Source of the DNA: Anaerobacillus sp.
Lineage (GTDB): Bacteria; Bacillota; Bacilli; Bacillales_H; Anaerobacillaceae
DNA length: 9,925 nt
NCBI GenBank assembly: GCA_007120055.1
Contig: SKOL01000385.1
Location: 1 to 9,925 of the forward strand
Direction of reading: 5' to 3'
Of the stretch, positions 1 to 7,171 are shown in pieces. The notes under the pieces were generated by a model. It was given only the letters and a program-made list of their open reading frames with translations. It searched no databases and was not told the origin of the DNA. Each line of letters opens with the position of its first letter. Positions within the stretch are counted from its first letter, which is position 1. A program made the translations under genes and the position numbers.

Positions 1-10
1 ATAAAAAGTC

Positions 11-131
11 ATTACTGCGCAGCAGTACAACGAAACAGTATTACAACGATACTAGTGAAAAATTACGGAGCCGATTACGTTTATTATGTGATCGTCTCTT
101 CTTCGTATAAGACCGATACTGTGCAACAAAT
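11..131. repeat. MITE-like short element, copy 1
   Basis: Its right end, TACTGTGCAACAAAT (117-131), is the exact reverse complement of 2113-2127. Its left end, ATTACTGCGCAGCAGTA (11-27), matches the reverse complement of the far end of copy 2 (TACTACGCAGTAAAT, 2205-2219) apart from a short indel and single-base changes. Both copies also carry GTGATCGTCT internally. The two ends of this copy are imperfect inverted repeats of each other. There is no transposase inside, so a non-autonomous element mobilised in trans, or a structured intergenic repeat, is inferred. The true left limit may lie a few bases outside this call. A 63-codon open frame that crosses it (1-192) is probably accidental. Confidence 0.5.
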
Positions 132-251
132 TCTTCAGTTTCCGGTGATATTGAGTATGCTGACAAGTAGAAGAGTTAAAATTATTACTTAAAAAAATGT
201 TTCATAAATTGGTGCATATTGTATAAAAAATATTGTAAAGATTATATGCAT

Positions 252-297
252 TTGAAATAATTGTTTTAATGATGTTTATATGTATCAAACATATAAA
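252..297 (+). promoter_or_regulatory. Promoter and overlapping palindrome before the ATPase gene
   Basis: TTGAAA (252-257) and TTTATA (275-280) are separated by 17 bases, a reasonable housekeeping sigma-factor promoter for the gene starting at 346. A perfect 9-bp inverted repeat, TTTATATGT (275-283) with ACATATAAA (289-297) around a 5-base centre ATCAA, covers the -10 box and the expected start of transcription. That position suits a repressor operator, although it could also be a weak AT-rich hairpin. No regulator gene is adjacent, so the binding protein is unknown. Confidence 0.4.
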
Positions 298-345
298 TAA
301 ATTGAGAATATAGTTTATCAAAATGTTGCAAAGGAGTAAGTTATA

Positions 346-2013
346 GTGATTAAAAATCTAATAGTAAAGCAAGGAACGCAGAAAAAGTTTGCTTTAAAAA
401 ATATAGATATTTCGAACACTACTATATTTGTGGGGCCAAATAATTCAGGTAAAAGTTTATTATTGAAGGAAATAGAATCATTCTTAACTTCTGGACCTTC
501 TGAAAGATATTTAGTTGTTAATAGTATAGATGTTCCTACATATACTGAAGAGGAAATTAATAGTGACCTAAATTCTTTAAAACTACCTGAAAAACAAGAT
601 AATTATATACGTGTTAAAAAGCCCAAAGTTCATGGGGGGAAATATGAGGAAAAAAGTATACATAAACCAGGTTTACAGAGTTATTTGAGGGATCCAAAAA
701 ATCATATCACATTTTTTCTTCAAAATTTCTATTCCCTTTTTACATTGAGATTAGATGGTAGAACTAGGTTCTCTCTTACAGAACCCACCTCATCGGGGGA
801 TCTATCTCAACCAGCAATGAATCACTTAATGTCCTTATTTCAAAATGATGAGCAAAGAAAAGAAATAAGAGAAATTATTTATGATGCAATTGGAAAATAT
901 TTTGTTATTGATCCTACTGGTATGACTCAATTCAAAATAAGATTTTCTGAAAGACCACCTGAAAATGATAGTGAAGAACAGTCATTGGAACTAAAATCTA
1001 GAGAATTTCATAAACAAGCAACAAATATAGCCGAGATGAGTGATGGAGTGAAAGCATTTACGGGGATTATCACTTCGATGTTTGCTTCGGAATTCAAGGT
1101 TATATTGATAGATGAACCAGAGGCTTTTTTGCATCCCCCTTTAGCCAAGAAACTTGGTTTAAGGTTATCTCAACTGGCTCAGAAGAGAAAGGCCAATTTG
1201 CTGATGGCGACACATAGTGCTGATTTTGTTATGGGTTGTATTGAATCTGGGACTCAAGTAAATATTGTTAGACTTACTTACAATAATGGGTTGGCGGAGT
1301 CAAAAGCTCTTAATCATAATGAGTTAGTGTCCTTAATGAAGGATCCTTTATTAAGGTCTACAGGTGTAATTAGTTCTTTGTTCCATGAAAAAGTTATTAT
1401 TACAGAAGCAGATTCGGATCGTTCTTTTTATCAGGAAGTTAATTTGAGACTTATTGAAAGTACCAAACACGGTGTTAAAGACTGTTTATTCTTAAATGCA
1501 CAAAACAAGCAAACTACTGCTAGAATAATGAAACCATTAAAAGAATTAGGTATCTCTGTAGCTACAATTTTAGATATAGATGTAATAAAAGAAGGAGGAA
1601 AAAATTGGACCAACTTACTGGTTGGCGCACAAGTTCCTGTTGAATTACACAGTAGTTTAAACGATCTAAGAAGAACAGTTAAGACGGCATTTGATAATAG
1701 CGGTTATGATATGAAAAGAGATGGTGGAATTTCCATTTTAAGTGGCGGTGAAAGAACAGCTTGTCTCAGTTTATTTTCACAACTTACTCAATATGGTATT
1801 TTTATTGTTCCATTTGGAGAATTAGAATCTTGGCTTAATTATTTGGAAGTTGAAAAAAATAAATCGACTTGGTTAGTAAATATATTTGATAAAATGGGCA
1901 ATGATCCAACTTTAGACACTTATGTTACACCTAGACCTGAAGAAGACGTTTGGAAATTTTTGTTTATTATATCTTCATGGTTTAATACAGGAAAAGCCGA
2001 ATACAATTTTTAA
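346..2013 (+). CDS. OLD-family-like AAA ATPase with C-terminal TOPRIM domain
   Basis: This is a 555-residue protein starting at GTG, chosen because AAGGAG (331-336) lies 9 bases upstream. The N-terminal ABC/SMC-type ATPase half shows a Walker A GPNNSGKS (residues 30-37), a signature-like segment SDGVKAF (about 232-238), Walker B VILIDEPEAFLHP (252-264) and an H-loop ATHSADF (288-294). The C-terminal part looks like TOPRIM: VIITEADSDRSFY (350-362) supplies the conserved acidic E354/D358, DID (410-412) is the DxD motif, and ELESWL (492-497) is the usual OLD-type tail motif. By family knowledge such proteins are ATP-regulated nucleases, and many act in phage defence (OLD, GajA of Gabija). No GajB-type helicase, reverse transcriptase partner or HNH partner sits next to it, so it would be a stand-alone member. 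All key residues appear intact. Cytoplasmic, with no membrane segment. The defence role is inferred. It is flanked by inverted copies of a short repeat, which hints at movement as a cassette. Confidence 0.85.
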   Translation: MIKNLIVKQGTQKKFALKNIDISNTTIFVGPNNSGKSLLLKEIESFLTSGPSERYLVVNSIDVPTYTEEEINSDLNSLKLPEKQDNYIRVKKPKVHGGKYEEKSIHKPGLQSYLRDPKNHITFFLQNFYSLFTLRLDGRTRFSLTEPTSSGDLSQPAMNHLMSLFQNDEQRKEIREIIYDAIGKYFVIDPTGMTQFKIRFSERPPENDSEEQSLELKSREFHKQATNIAEMSDGVKAFTGIITSMFASEFKVILIDEPEAFLHPPLAKKLGLRLSQLAQKRKANLLMATHSADFVMGCIESGTQVNIVRLTYNNGLAESKALNHNELVSLMKDPLLRSTGVISSLFHEKVIITEADSDRSFYQEVNLRLIESTKHGVKDCLFLNAQNKQTTARIMKPLKELGISVATILDIDVIKEGGKNWTNLLVGAQVPVELHSSLNDLRRTVKTAFDNSGYDMKRDGGISILSGGERTACLSLFSQLTQYGIFIVPFGELESWLNYLEVEKNKSTWLVNIFDKMGNDPTLDTYVTPRPEEDVWKFLFIISSWFNTGKAEYNF

Positions 2014-2112
2014 TTTATTACTCCAAATAATGAGTATGTCATTAGCTCAGAATGTTTAATACTCTCTTATTAAAAGGATGTTTAAGTTGAATAAAAAAGA
2101 CAAATAAAAAAT

Positions 2113-2219
2113 ATTTGTTGCACAGTACAACCATACTGGCAATTAAATAACCACCCAAGAATGACGATTGCTTTCAAAGTGATCGTCTTTCGCATTTGAC
2201 GTTATACTACGCAGTAAAT
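2113..2219. repeat. MITE-like short element, copy 2 (inverted relative to copy 1)
   Basis: The left end ATTTGTTGCACAGTA (2113-2127) is the reverse complement of the right end of copy 1, 15 of 15 bases. The right end TACTACGCAGTAAAT (2205-2219) corresponds to the left end of copy 1. Between them is a hairpin-forming core. The copy lies 100 bases downstream of the ATPase stop codon, so the gene is bracketed by the two inverted copies. Most of the interior has diverged between copies, as expected of an old non-autonomous element or a conserved-ends repeat. No target-site duplication could be recognised with confidence. Confidence 0.5.
2163..2190 (+). terminator. Possible terminator hairpin inside the repeat
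   Basis: GACGATTGCT (2163-2172) pairs with AGTGATCGTC (2178-2187), 10 bp including two G-U pairs, around the loop TTCAA. Only TTTCG follows, so the T-run is short. It could end ATPase transcription or simply be the core structure of the short repeat. Confidence 0.35.
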
Positions 2220-2442
2220 AATTTATAACTTTTAATTACTTTGTGAAAGAGTATACTTAAGCTAAACAGAGCATAACGTTAACAAGAGGATTAGATCTTT
2301 CGTGGTAAATATTATGCGGAGGTAATATATATTACTATTTTCAATAATTTTAAATACAGCTACAGATACATTTTTTAGCTGATGGGACCACAGCAATTTC
2401 AACAAAACACGGGTATCCAAACCTTTTGACACCCAGATTCCT

Positions 2443-3319
2443 TTATTTAATATTAGCACTGTTTGGAGTAGATATCTCAATAGTGATTTCCTTTTTATTT
2501 GCTCGATGAAATTTCACAAATATCATAAAGTAAACGATCATAGCTAAAATAATACTAATAAGGTTAATAGTAGAAAGAACTACTCCCGTAAAATAAAAGC
2601 CTTGCACGTAAACTCCTAAAACTTGGGAGTTGACGAGCGCTCAAACCATTCCCCATTGAGTAGGGGAGTAATCCTCTTTCATAAAATCTTTTCTTAAATA
2701 ATCAAATAGTAAATACATAACAAATAATACCCAGCCAATAGCAAGGATATAGGAAGCATTGATTAAAAAGAACGCAGCTCCTGAAGGGTTAAATCCATAG
2801 GTCACTTCCATATACAAAAGCAGTCTGTAGAAACTAACTCCCATTAAACACGTAATTGGAACAACAAGAAAATATGCTGGTAAAAGGATTACTTGGCAAT
2901 TTAGGCATCTTAACATGCAGATGTAGCATATAACCAAGTTTTGCAAAAAACAAAGTTAAACCAACAATCATTAAGATGACGGAGCCCACTGCAGCTATTG
3001 TTGCAACAGTTGAATTCTCGGCCATCGATGCAATACCTGTTCCAGTCATACTTACTAATCCAAACGCAAAAACATCAAGTAACCAAACAAAATTTAACTG
3101 TTTCATATCGGTCGGTTTTACCAACAACACCTTAACGACTTTATATTCTAGCGGAATCCACAATAAGGTAAATAAAATCAGACTAGGCAACATCCACGGT
3201 TGTACTGAAAAATTCGGCACAAAAAAAACAGCAGGTCCCTATATCACATTCGCTGTCATAGATAATGAAGCAAAGGGGACAAAAATGGTGATATACTTTA
3301 CAGTTATTATACCTTGCAT
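2443..3319 (-). pseudogene. Broken multi-pass membrane protein gene, TsoY-like
   Basis: Reading the minus strand from ATG at 3319 to TAA at 2443 gives about 291 residues with six or more hydrophobic segments, interrupted three times. A TAG follows ANVI (about 3242-3244), a one-base shift lies near 2895 after KMPKLPSN, and an in-frame TGA (2641-2643) follows SPTQWGMV. Past each lesion the protein character continues at once: GPAVFFVPNF after the TAG, LLPAYFLVVPIT after the shift, ALVNSQVLGVYVQGFYF after the TGA. The pattern, including FAFGLVSMTGTGIASM in the middle and QWGMV followed by the TGA, resembles my recollection of the TsoY family of membrane (seleno)proteins, in which Cys or selenocysteine occupies the TGA position. 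That assignment is from memory and not certain. With a TAG and a frameshift the gene is very probably dead, though the TGA alone may be a recoding site. Its start region is divergent from the neighbouring CBO0543-family gene. Confidence 0.6.
2611..2631 (-). promoter_or_regulatory. Candidate bSECIS-like hairpin after the in-frame UGA
   Basis: On the minus strand AACTCC and GGAGTT form a perfect 6-bp stem (2626-2631 with 2611-2616). Inside it, AA/TT can pair beyond a C-A mismatch, leaving the loop GTT (2622-2620). The loop starts 18 bases after the TGA at 2641-2643 and begins with G, which fits the usual description of bacterial SECIS elements (loop 16-37 bases from UGA, G near the loop start). 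Such small hairpins also occur by chance. Confidence 0.3.
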
Positions 3320-3342
3320 ATTCAGTCATACTGTCTCATAAT
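3314..3342 (+). promoter_or_regulatory. Candidate promoter for the CBO0543-family gene
   Basis: TTGCAT (3314-3319) and CATAAT (3337-3342) lie 17 bases apart. Transcription would start near 3349 and give a leader of about 75 bases containing the hairpin at 3378-3419. The -35 box overlaps the start codon of the divergent pseudogene. Confidence 0.35.
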
Positions 3343-3377
3343 TTTCGAACTGTTCAGTAATTCAATAATGAATAATT

Positions 3378-3419
3378 TACACTCCTTTACAAATAATAAA
3401 AATTAAAAGTAGGAGTGTA
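3378..3419 (+). promoter_or_regulatory. Leader hairpin that buries the Shine-Dalgarno sequence
   Basis: TACACTCCT (3378-3386) is the exact reverse complement of AGGAGTGTA (3411-3419). The second arm contains AGGAG (3411-3415), the ribosome site for the ATG at 3423. The 24-base loop is almost entirely A and T. Pairing would hide the ribosome site, so translation could be tuned by temperature, by an RNA-binding protein or by transcription-coupled folding. Which of these applies cannot be told from the sequence. Confidence 0.5.
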
Positions 3420-3422
3420 TTT

Positions 3423-4010
3423 ATGGCACAACCTGAGCAATTAGAAGCCTTGAGAAAAATAAGGTTAATGAGTGAAAAAATAAGTCAATTACAATTGGAA
3501 TACTGGCAACAGTACTCTCATATAGAAACTTGGGGATTTAAGGTGAGCATTCTAATGCTTCTTATTCCTTTAGTTTTTTTGTATTTTGCTATTGATAGAA
3601 AAAACATCTTACTCTTAGGTTTTTATGGGTTAAATATTCATGTATGGTTTTTTTATGTTAATGTTATTGGAGTCAATCTGGGTTGGTTTTCATACCCATT
3701 TGAAATAATTCCATTTATTCCTGGTAACCTTTCTGTAGATGCAGCTTTAGTCCCCGTTTTATTTATACTTGTTTATCAGTGGACGATAAATCATGATAAA
3801 AATTTTTATCTTTATACAATTGGATTGACACTTATATTATCCTTTGCATTTAAACCACTGCTTGTAAGTATAGATATGTTTGTTTTACATAAGGGAGTAA
3901 ACTATTTCCATTTATTTATTTTGTATTTCATAGTAACTATATTTTCAAAAATAATCACAAACATATTTTTGAAAATGCAAAAAAAATTCCGACTTAGTGG
4001 AGGTGCATGA
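3423..4010 (+). CDS. CBO0543-family membrane protein
   Basis: This is a 195-residue integral membrane protein with ATG at 3423 and AGGAG 7 bases upstream. It has a short soluble N-terminus (about residues 1-38, charged, containing EYWQQYSHIETW), then hydrophobic segments at roughly 41-57, 62-80, 103-120, 127-146 and 160-183, and a basic C-terminal tail (KMQKKFR). The pieces ETWGFKVSILMLLIPLVF, DRKNILLLGFYGLNIHVW and VYQWTINHDKNFYLY fit my memory of the CBO0543 family, common in spore-forming Bacillaceae and Paenibacillaceae and of unknown function. The length is normal for the family and no lesion is visible. It forms a single-gene unit with its own promoter candidate, a leader hairpin over the ribosome site and a terminator at its stop codon. 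The neighbouring membrane-protein pseudogene is divergent, so the two are not co-transcribed. Confidence 0.8.
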   Translation: MAQPEQLEALRKIRLMSEKISQLQLEYWQQYSHIETWGFKVSILMLLIPLVFLYFAIDRKNILLLGFYGLNIHVWFFYVNVIGVNLGWFSYPFEIIPFIPGNLSVDAALVPVLFILVYQWTINHDKNFYLYTIGLTLILSFAFKPLLVSIDMFVLHKGVNYFHLFILYFIVTIFSKIITNIFLKMQKKFRLSGGA

Positions 4011-4028
4011 ATTAAGCATCTCCTTTTT
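3999..4028 (+). terminator. Rho-independent terminator overlapping the stop codon
   Basis: GGAGGTGC (3999-4006) pairs with GCATCTCC (4016-4023), 8 bp with one G-U pair and a 9-base loop, followed by TTTTT (4024-4028) and further A/T. The TGA stop (4008-4010) lies in the loop, so the last codons of the gene form the left arm. Confidence 0.8.
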
Positions 4029-4132
4029 AATTTTCCTTAATGAACATATCACCCACTTATTCGCTAAATAAGAGGTCTATTGAACATAATCACTCTAATA
4101 CGACGTTTATTTCTAATTTAATCATACCTCGA

Positions 4133-4195
4133 CATACAAAATTATGTGTAAATTAGCTTGGGATTTATCTGCAATTTACACTGTGATTTTGTATG
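4133..4195. repeat. Large palindrome (10 + 9 bp stem)
   Basis: CATACAAAAT (4133-4142) pairs with ATTTTGTATG (4186-4195), and inside a small internal loop (TAT / TGTG) GTGTAAATT (4146-4154) pairs with AATTTACAC (4173-4181). The central loop is 18 bases. Both stems are perfect. There is no T-run or coding sequence. It could be the joined ends of a lost insertion sequence, a MITE or a structured RNA. Confidence 0.55.
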
Positions 4196-4212
4196 CAATT
4201 ATTAGTGTAAAA

Positions 4213-4266
4213 AGTAGTTCAATTTTGTGTTCATTTAACAGTTTTGTACTCCAAAACTGAACTACT
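4213..4266. repeat. 15-bp inverted repeat, possible IS or MITE remnant
   Basis: AGTAGTTCAATTTTG (4213-4227) and CAAAACTGAACTACT (4252-4266) are inverted repeats with one mismatch. The inner part can refold, since CAGTTTTG (4239-4246) also pairs with CAAAACTG (4252-4259). The right arm ends exactly where a truncated reading frame begins (4267-4270), as expected if a mobile element removed the 5' part of that gene. Only about 54 bases remain and no transposase is present. Confidence 0.45.
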
Positions 4267-4269
4267 TAA

Positions 4270-4467
4270 TTTGCAGATGCACAGTTCTTTTCTAGCAAGG
4301 AAATTAAAAGCCTTTCTCCAAATGAACCTTCTATTTTACGGTTTGGCTTGTATATAACCCCTACAAATTATAAAAATAACGAAGAAGCTTTTCGTATTGA
4401 AAAGGAAAGTGAAAGTAATCAAGAAAAGGGGGCAGGCTACATTGTATCTAGGTGGGATAAAAGTTAA
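4270..4467 (+). pseudogene. 3' remnant of an unidentified gene (65 codons)
   Basis: An open frame begins right after a TAA (4267-4269) with no start codon or ribosome site and runs to a TAA at 4465-4467. It encodes 65 residues with ordinary soluble-protein composition, including QFFSSKEIKSLSPNEPS, LRFGLYITPTNYK, EEAFRIEKE and GYIVSRWDKS. The even composition and lack of a start suggest the C-terminal end of a real protein whose front part was lost at the edge of the inverted repeat at 4213-4266. I do not recognise the family. Confidence 0.45.
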
Positions 4468-4928
4468 TTTGAAAAGGTGAGTTTATATAAAAAGCAATAA
4501 ATTTTTGAGTATAAAATTATAATTGATTCAAAGTAGCTTAAGAATATATTTTTAAGGGAGAACTTCTCTAAATCTTCTTCTTCGAACGGAAGCTTTTGTT
4601 GAACAAAATCAACTAATAACACAAAGTCATTTGCTACACAGTACAACGAGTGGGACACGTTTCCCTATAAGTGATTAATTTTCATGAAATGGAAGGATTA
4701 CTAATTCATTTAGTGATTACAACTAATATATCGAGAAATGGAATGAAAGCCGTCAAGTTGAGCTGAAACACTTCCACTGATACTCCTACATGCAAAAATA
4801 TGATAGTAGCCATTAATTGTATGAAACTAGGTGAAGTCGGCTGAACAATACCTAAGTGAGATTTTTTTTTCATAGGGTAATGGATAGGTCGGGTGGCTGA
4901 AAAAATAATCATGGTGAGAATGTCCATT
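4468..4928. other. Intergenic scrap zone upstream of the outer intron
   Basis: No gene with a start and a ribosome site could be supported here. At 4625-4648 lies ATTTGCTACACAGTACAACG with flanking similarity to the ends of the two MITE-like copies (ATTTGTTGCACAGTACAAC at 2113-2131), preceded by AAAGTCATT as in copy 1, so it is probably a single surviving end. A run of nine T's is at 4862-4870. The minus strand holds a decayed reading frame, listed separately. Confidence 0.4.
4706..4928 (-). pseudogene. Decayed minus-strand frame split by the outer intron (tentative)
   Basis: If the outer intron is removed (4928 joined to 9707), the minus strand reads without a stop from 9760 through the junction (PAFSSPNLLVSLIA joined to NGHSHHDYFFSHPTYPLPYE) up to a run of nine A's (4870-4862). 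Dropping one A continues into KKSHLGIVQPTSPSF and then a hydrophobic stretch (LMATIIFLHVGVSVEVF) ending at 4706. That is about 90 codons with one homopolymer slip and no start codon, since a TAA precedes at 9761-9763. It could be a remnant gene in which the intron landed antisense, or chance. Family not recognised. Confidence 0.25.
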
Positions 4929-5158
4929 GTGACTGACGAATTCGCGAATGTACGGGTCTAGAACTGTACTCTTTCGAAAGACAGAGGATACAAATGTATC
5001 ATGAGATACCGAAAAGTAAAATATTCGTTGTATGAAATTCGGGATAGAAAACAATGATTCTATAATCTCATAGGCTTAAAGCAAACACCTAAAATTATTA
5101 TGGATAGCTAGATATATTGGAACGTGGTAAGCAAGGAACTGTTATTTAAACATCTACT

Positions 5159-5165
5159 AATGGAC
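5159..5165 (+). other. Putative EBS1 of the outer intron
   Basis: AATGGAC lies at the 3' side of a hairpin loop closed by AACTGT / ACAGTT. It is the exact complement of GTCCATT (4922-4928), the putative IBS1 directly before the intron. The pairing defines the target and the 5' splice site. Two of its bases overlap the closing stem, so the effective pairing may be 5-6 bp. Confidence 0.5.
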
Positions 5166-5357
5166 AGTTGCATATAAGGGTCTTCCGAACTGAAATTGCT
5201 TTATCCTTGTGAAAGTAGGGGTACAGTACCTTTGAAGCGTGTAATGAACGTGGAGGGATAGCCCCAAGTCTTGTAATCCAAAACTAAAATCTAAATAGAT
5301 GAAGTTCAAAGGGTCAGGTAGGAACGTGGGTTTAACACTTCTAGGGGGTGTCCACGA

Positions 5358-7160
5358 TTGAACGCTAATTTGCGATATTGGGAATATTATAACATGCAGG
5401 AAACATTCGATAAGTTATATGAAGATAGCAGGCTTGGTCAAAGTTTTGGCAAATTATATGACATAATCACATCCGAAAGCAATGTCCTTCTAGCATATAG
5501 AACTATTAAGAGTAATAAGGGTTCGACAACAGCTGGTACTGACAACTTTATCATTGATAACTACAAAGCTATGCGTAAAGAAGACTTTGTAAAACACATA
5601 AAGAATCAATTGACAAATTATAGACCAAAAGCAGTTAGAAGGGTTTATATTCCTAAACCCAACGGTGACAAGAGACCTCTTGGAATCCCATCTATGCTGG
5701 ACAGGTTGATTCAACAAATGATAAAACAAGTCATTGAGCCTATTTGTGAGGCTAAGTTTTACAAACATAGCTATGGGTTTAGACCATTAAGGAGCACACA
5801 TCATGCGATATCCAGAACTATGTCGCTAATTAATAGAAATAAACTTCATTACTCTGTGGATATTGATATAAAAGGATTTTTCGATAATGTTAATCATTCG
5901 CTATTACTTAAACAACTATGGAATATTGGAATTAGAGATAAAGTACTTTTAAAAATAATATATAAAATACTTAAAACGCCAATAAAAGGAGAAGGAATAC
6001 CCTTGAAGGGAACACCGCAAGGTGGAATTCTTTCACCCTTATTATCAAACATAGTGCTGAACGACTTAGACCAATGGGTTGCAGGACAATGGGAAAATTT
6101 CATAACAAAACGCACGTATTCCCAAAACCATAGCAAGTGTAATGCATTAAGAAACACTTCTAAAATGAAAGAAGGGTATATAGTAAGATATGCAGATGAT
6201 TTTAAAATCTTTGCAAGAGATCCACACTCAGCTAAGAAATGGTATCATGCCGTGCGTCAATATCTAAAAGACAGGCTTAAACTAGATATCTCTCATGAGA
6301 AATCTAAAATAATTAACATAAGAAAAGGAAAGTCTGAATTTCTTGGATATACCCTATACGCAATCAAGAAAAGTGACAAATGGGTATGTAACTCCAATAT
6401 TCGGAAAAAGAAAAAACTAGAAATTAAAACAAAAGCAAAAGAGCTAATCAAAAAGATTCAAAAATCACCAACGGCTCAGAATGTTCTTTTATACAATTCC
6501 TTTATCTTGGGTATACACAACTATTTCAAATATGTAACCAATGTTAATCTTGATATGCAAAGACTAGCCTACGACTTATCAATGACCTTATATAATCGTT
6601 TTAAAAATATAGGAGTTAGAGAAAGACCTATAAATGCACCTCCATCATATGAAAAATTCTATAAAAGTAACTACACAACCTATAAAATTTGTGGAATTTA
6701 CTTATATCCCTTGGCTGATATACGAACAAAGGTAGCAAAAAGTTTTAGTAATAAACGTTCGTTTTATAGCAAAGATGGGCGAGAATCAATACACAAATAT
6801 TTAAAGCCTGAAGTATCTTATGAAATTCAAAAACTACTTATTTCAAACATACCAAACGGTACAATGGATTACTTAGATAACAGAATTTCAAGGTACTCAA
6901 TGAAAATGGGGAATTGTGAAATTACTAATGAATTTATTTATGCACATGAAGTTCATTGTCACCATTTCAAGCCGAAAAAGCTTGGTGGAACTGATGAATT
7001 CAAAAACCTAAGAATTATCAAAATTGATGTGCATAAACTCATACACGCTACAAATGAAGAAACGATTATAAAGTATCTAAAGGAATTAAAATTAGATTCT
7101 GAACAGATGAAAAAGGTAAACCAATACCGAAAAGCATGTAATCTATTAGAAGTAAGTTAG
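5358..7160 (+). CDS. ltrA: Group II intron reverse transcriptase/maturase/HNH (class B-like)
   Basis: This 600-residue intron-encoded protein helps its own intron fold and splice, then copies it into new DNA sites. Reverse transcriptase blocks include RRVYIPKPNGDKRPLGIP (about 94-111), YGFRPLRS (139-146), DIDIKGFFDNV (168-178), GTPQGGILSPLLSNI (218-232) and the catalytic YADD (278-281). A maturase (X) region follows (about 350-450). The C-terminus holds an HNH endonuclease: EVHCHHFKPKKLGGTDE (531-547) with H535/H536, N550 and VHKLIH (558-563). The first Cys pair of some HNH domains is reduced to C520, which I believe is usual for this class. TTG at 5358 is used because the segment NLRYWEYYNMQ before the first ATG (5394) looks family-conserved, and AGGGGGTG lies 8 bases upstream. 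No lesion is seen. The gene symbol is the generic family name. Confidence 0.9.
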   Translation: MNANLRYWEYYNMQETFDKLYEDSRLGQSFGKLYDIITSESNVLLAYRTIKSNKGSTTAGTDNFIIDNYKAMRKEDFVKHIKNQLTNYRPKAVRRVYIPKPNGDKRPLGIPSMLDRLIQQMIKQVIEPICEAKFYKHSYGFRPLRSTHHAISRTMSLINRNKLHYSVDIDIKGFFDNVNHSLLLKQLWNIGIRDKVLLKIIYKILKTPIKGEGIPLKGTPQGGILSPLLSNIVLNDLDQWVAGQWENFITKRTYSQNHSKCNALRNTSKMKEGYIVRYADDFKIFARDPHSAKKWYHAVRQYLKDRLKLDISHEKSKIINIRKGKSEFLGYTLYAIKKSDKWVCNSNIRKKKKLEIKTKAKELIKKIQKSPTAQNVLLYNSFILGIHNYFKYVTNVNLDMQRLAYDLSMTLYNRFKNIGVRERPINAPPSYEKFYKSNYTTYKICGIYLYPLADIRTKVAKSFSNKRSFYSKDGRESIHKYLKPEVSYEIQKLLISNIPNGTMDYLDNRISRYSMKMGNCEITNEFIYAHEVHCHHFKPKKLGGTDEFKNLRIIKIDVHKLIHATNEETIIKYLKELKLDSEQMKKVNQYRKACNLLEVS

Positions 7161-7171
7161 GAAACAAGATG

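Noticed and set aside
1..192. Plus-strand open frame of 63 codons at the window edge
   Set aside because: It runs through the MITE-like copy 1, the peptide is not recognised, and the window edge hides any start. More likely a chance frame, although the end of a real gene cannot be excluded.
2262..2432. Minus-strand frame (GTG with AAAGGA upstream, 56 residues) just after the membrane-protein pseudogene
   Set aside because: The peptide is not recognised and the region is AT-rich and decayed. The ribosome site is plausible, so it remains a weak candidate only.
2976..3341. Plus-strand 121-codon frame
   Set aside because: It is the shadow of the minus-strand membrane-protein pseudogene, whose hydrophobic pattern is the convincing one.
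3343..3360. CGAACTGTTC as a LexA-type box
   Set aside because: The half-sites are only one base apart instead of the four expected for the Bacillus SOS box.
4464..4658. Minus-strand frame of 64 codons with an acidic stretch (EEEDLEKF)
   Set aside because: No ribosome site, no recognised family, and it overlaps the end of the 65-codon remnant and the solo repeat end.
4827..5054. Minus-strand 75-codon frame over the intron 5' end
   Set aside because: Its upstream part lies inside the ribozyme region of the outer intron. Only the part left of 4928 might be coding, and that is treated in the decayed-frame entry.
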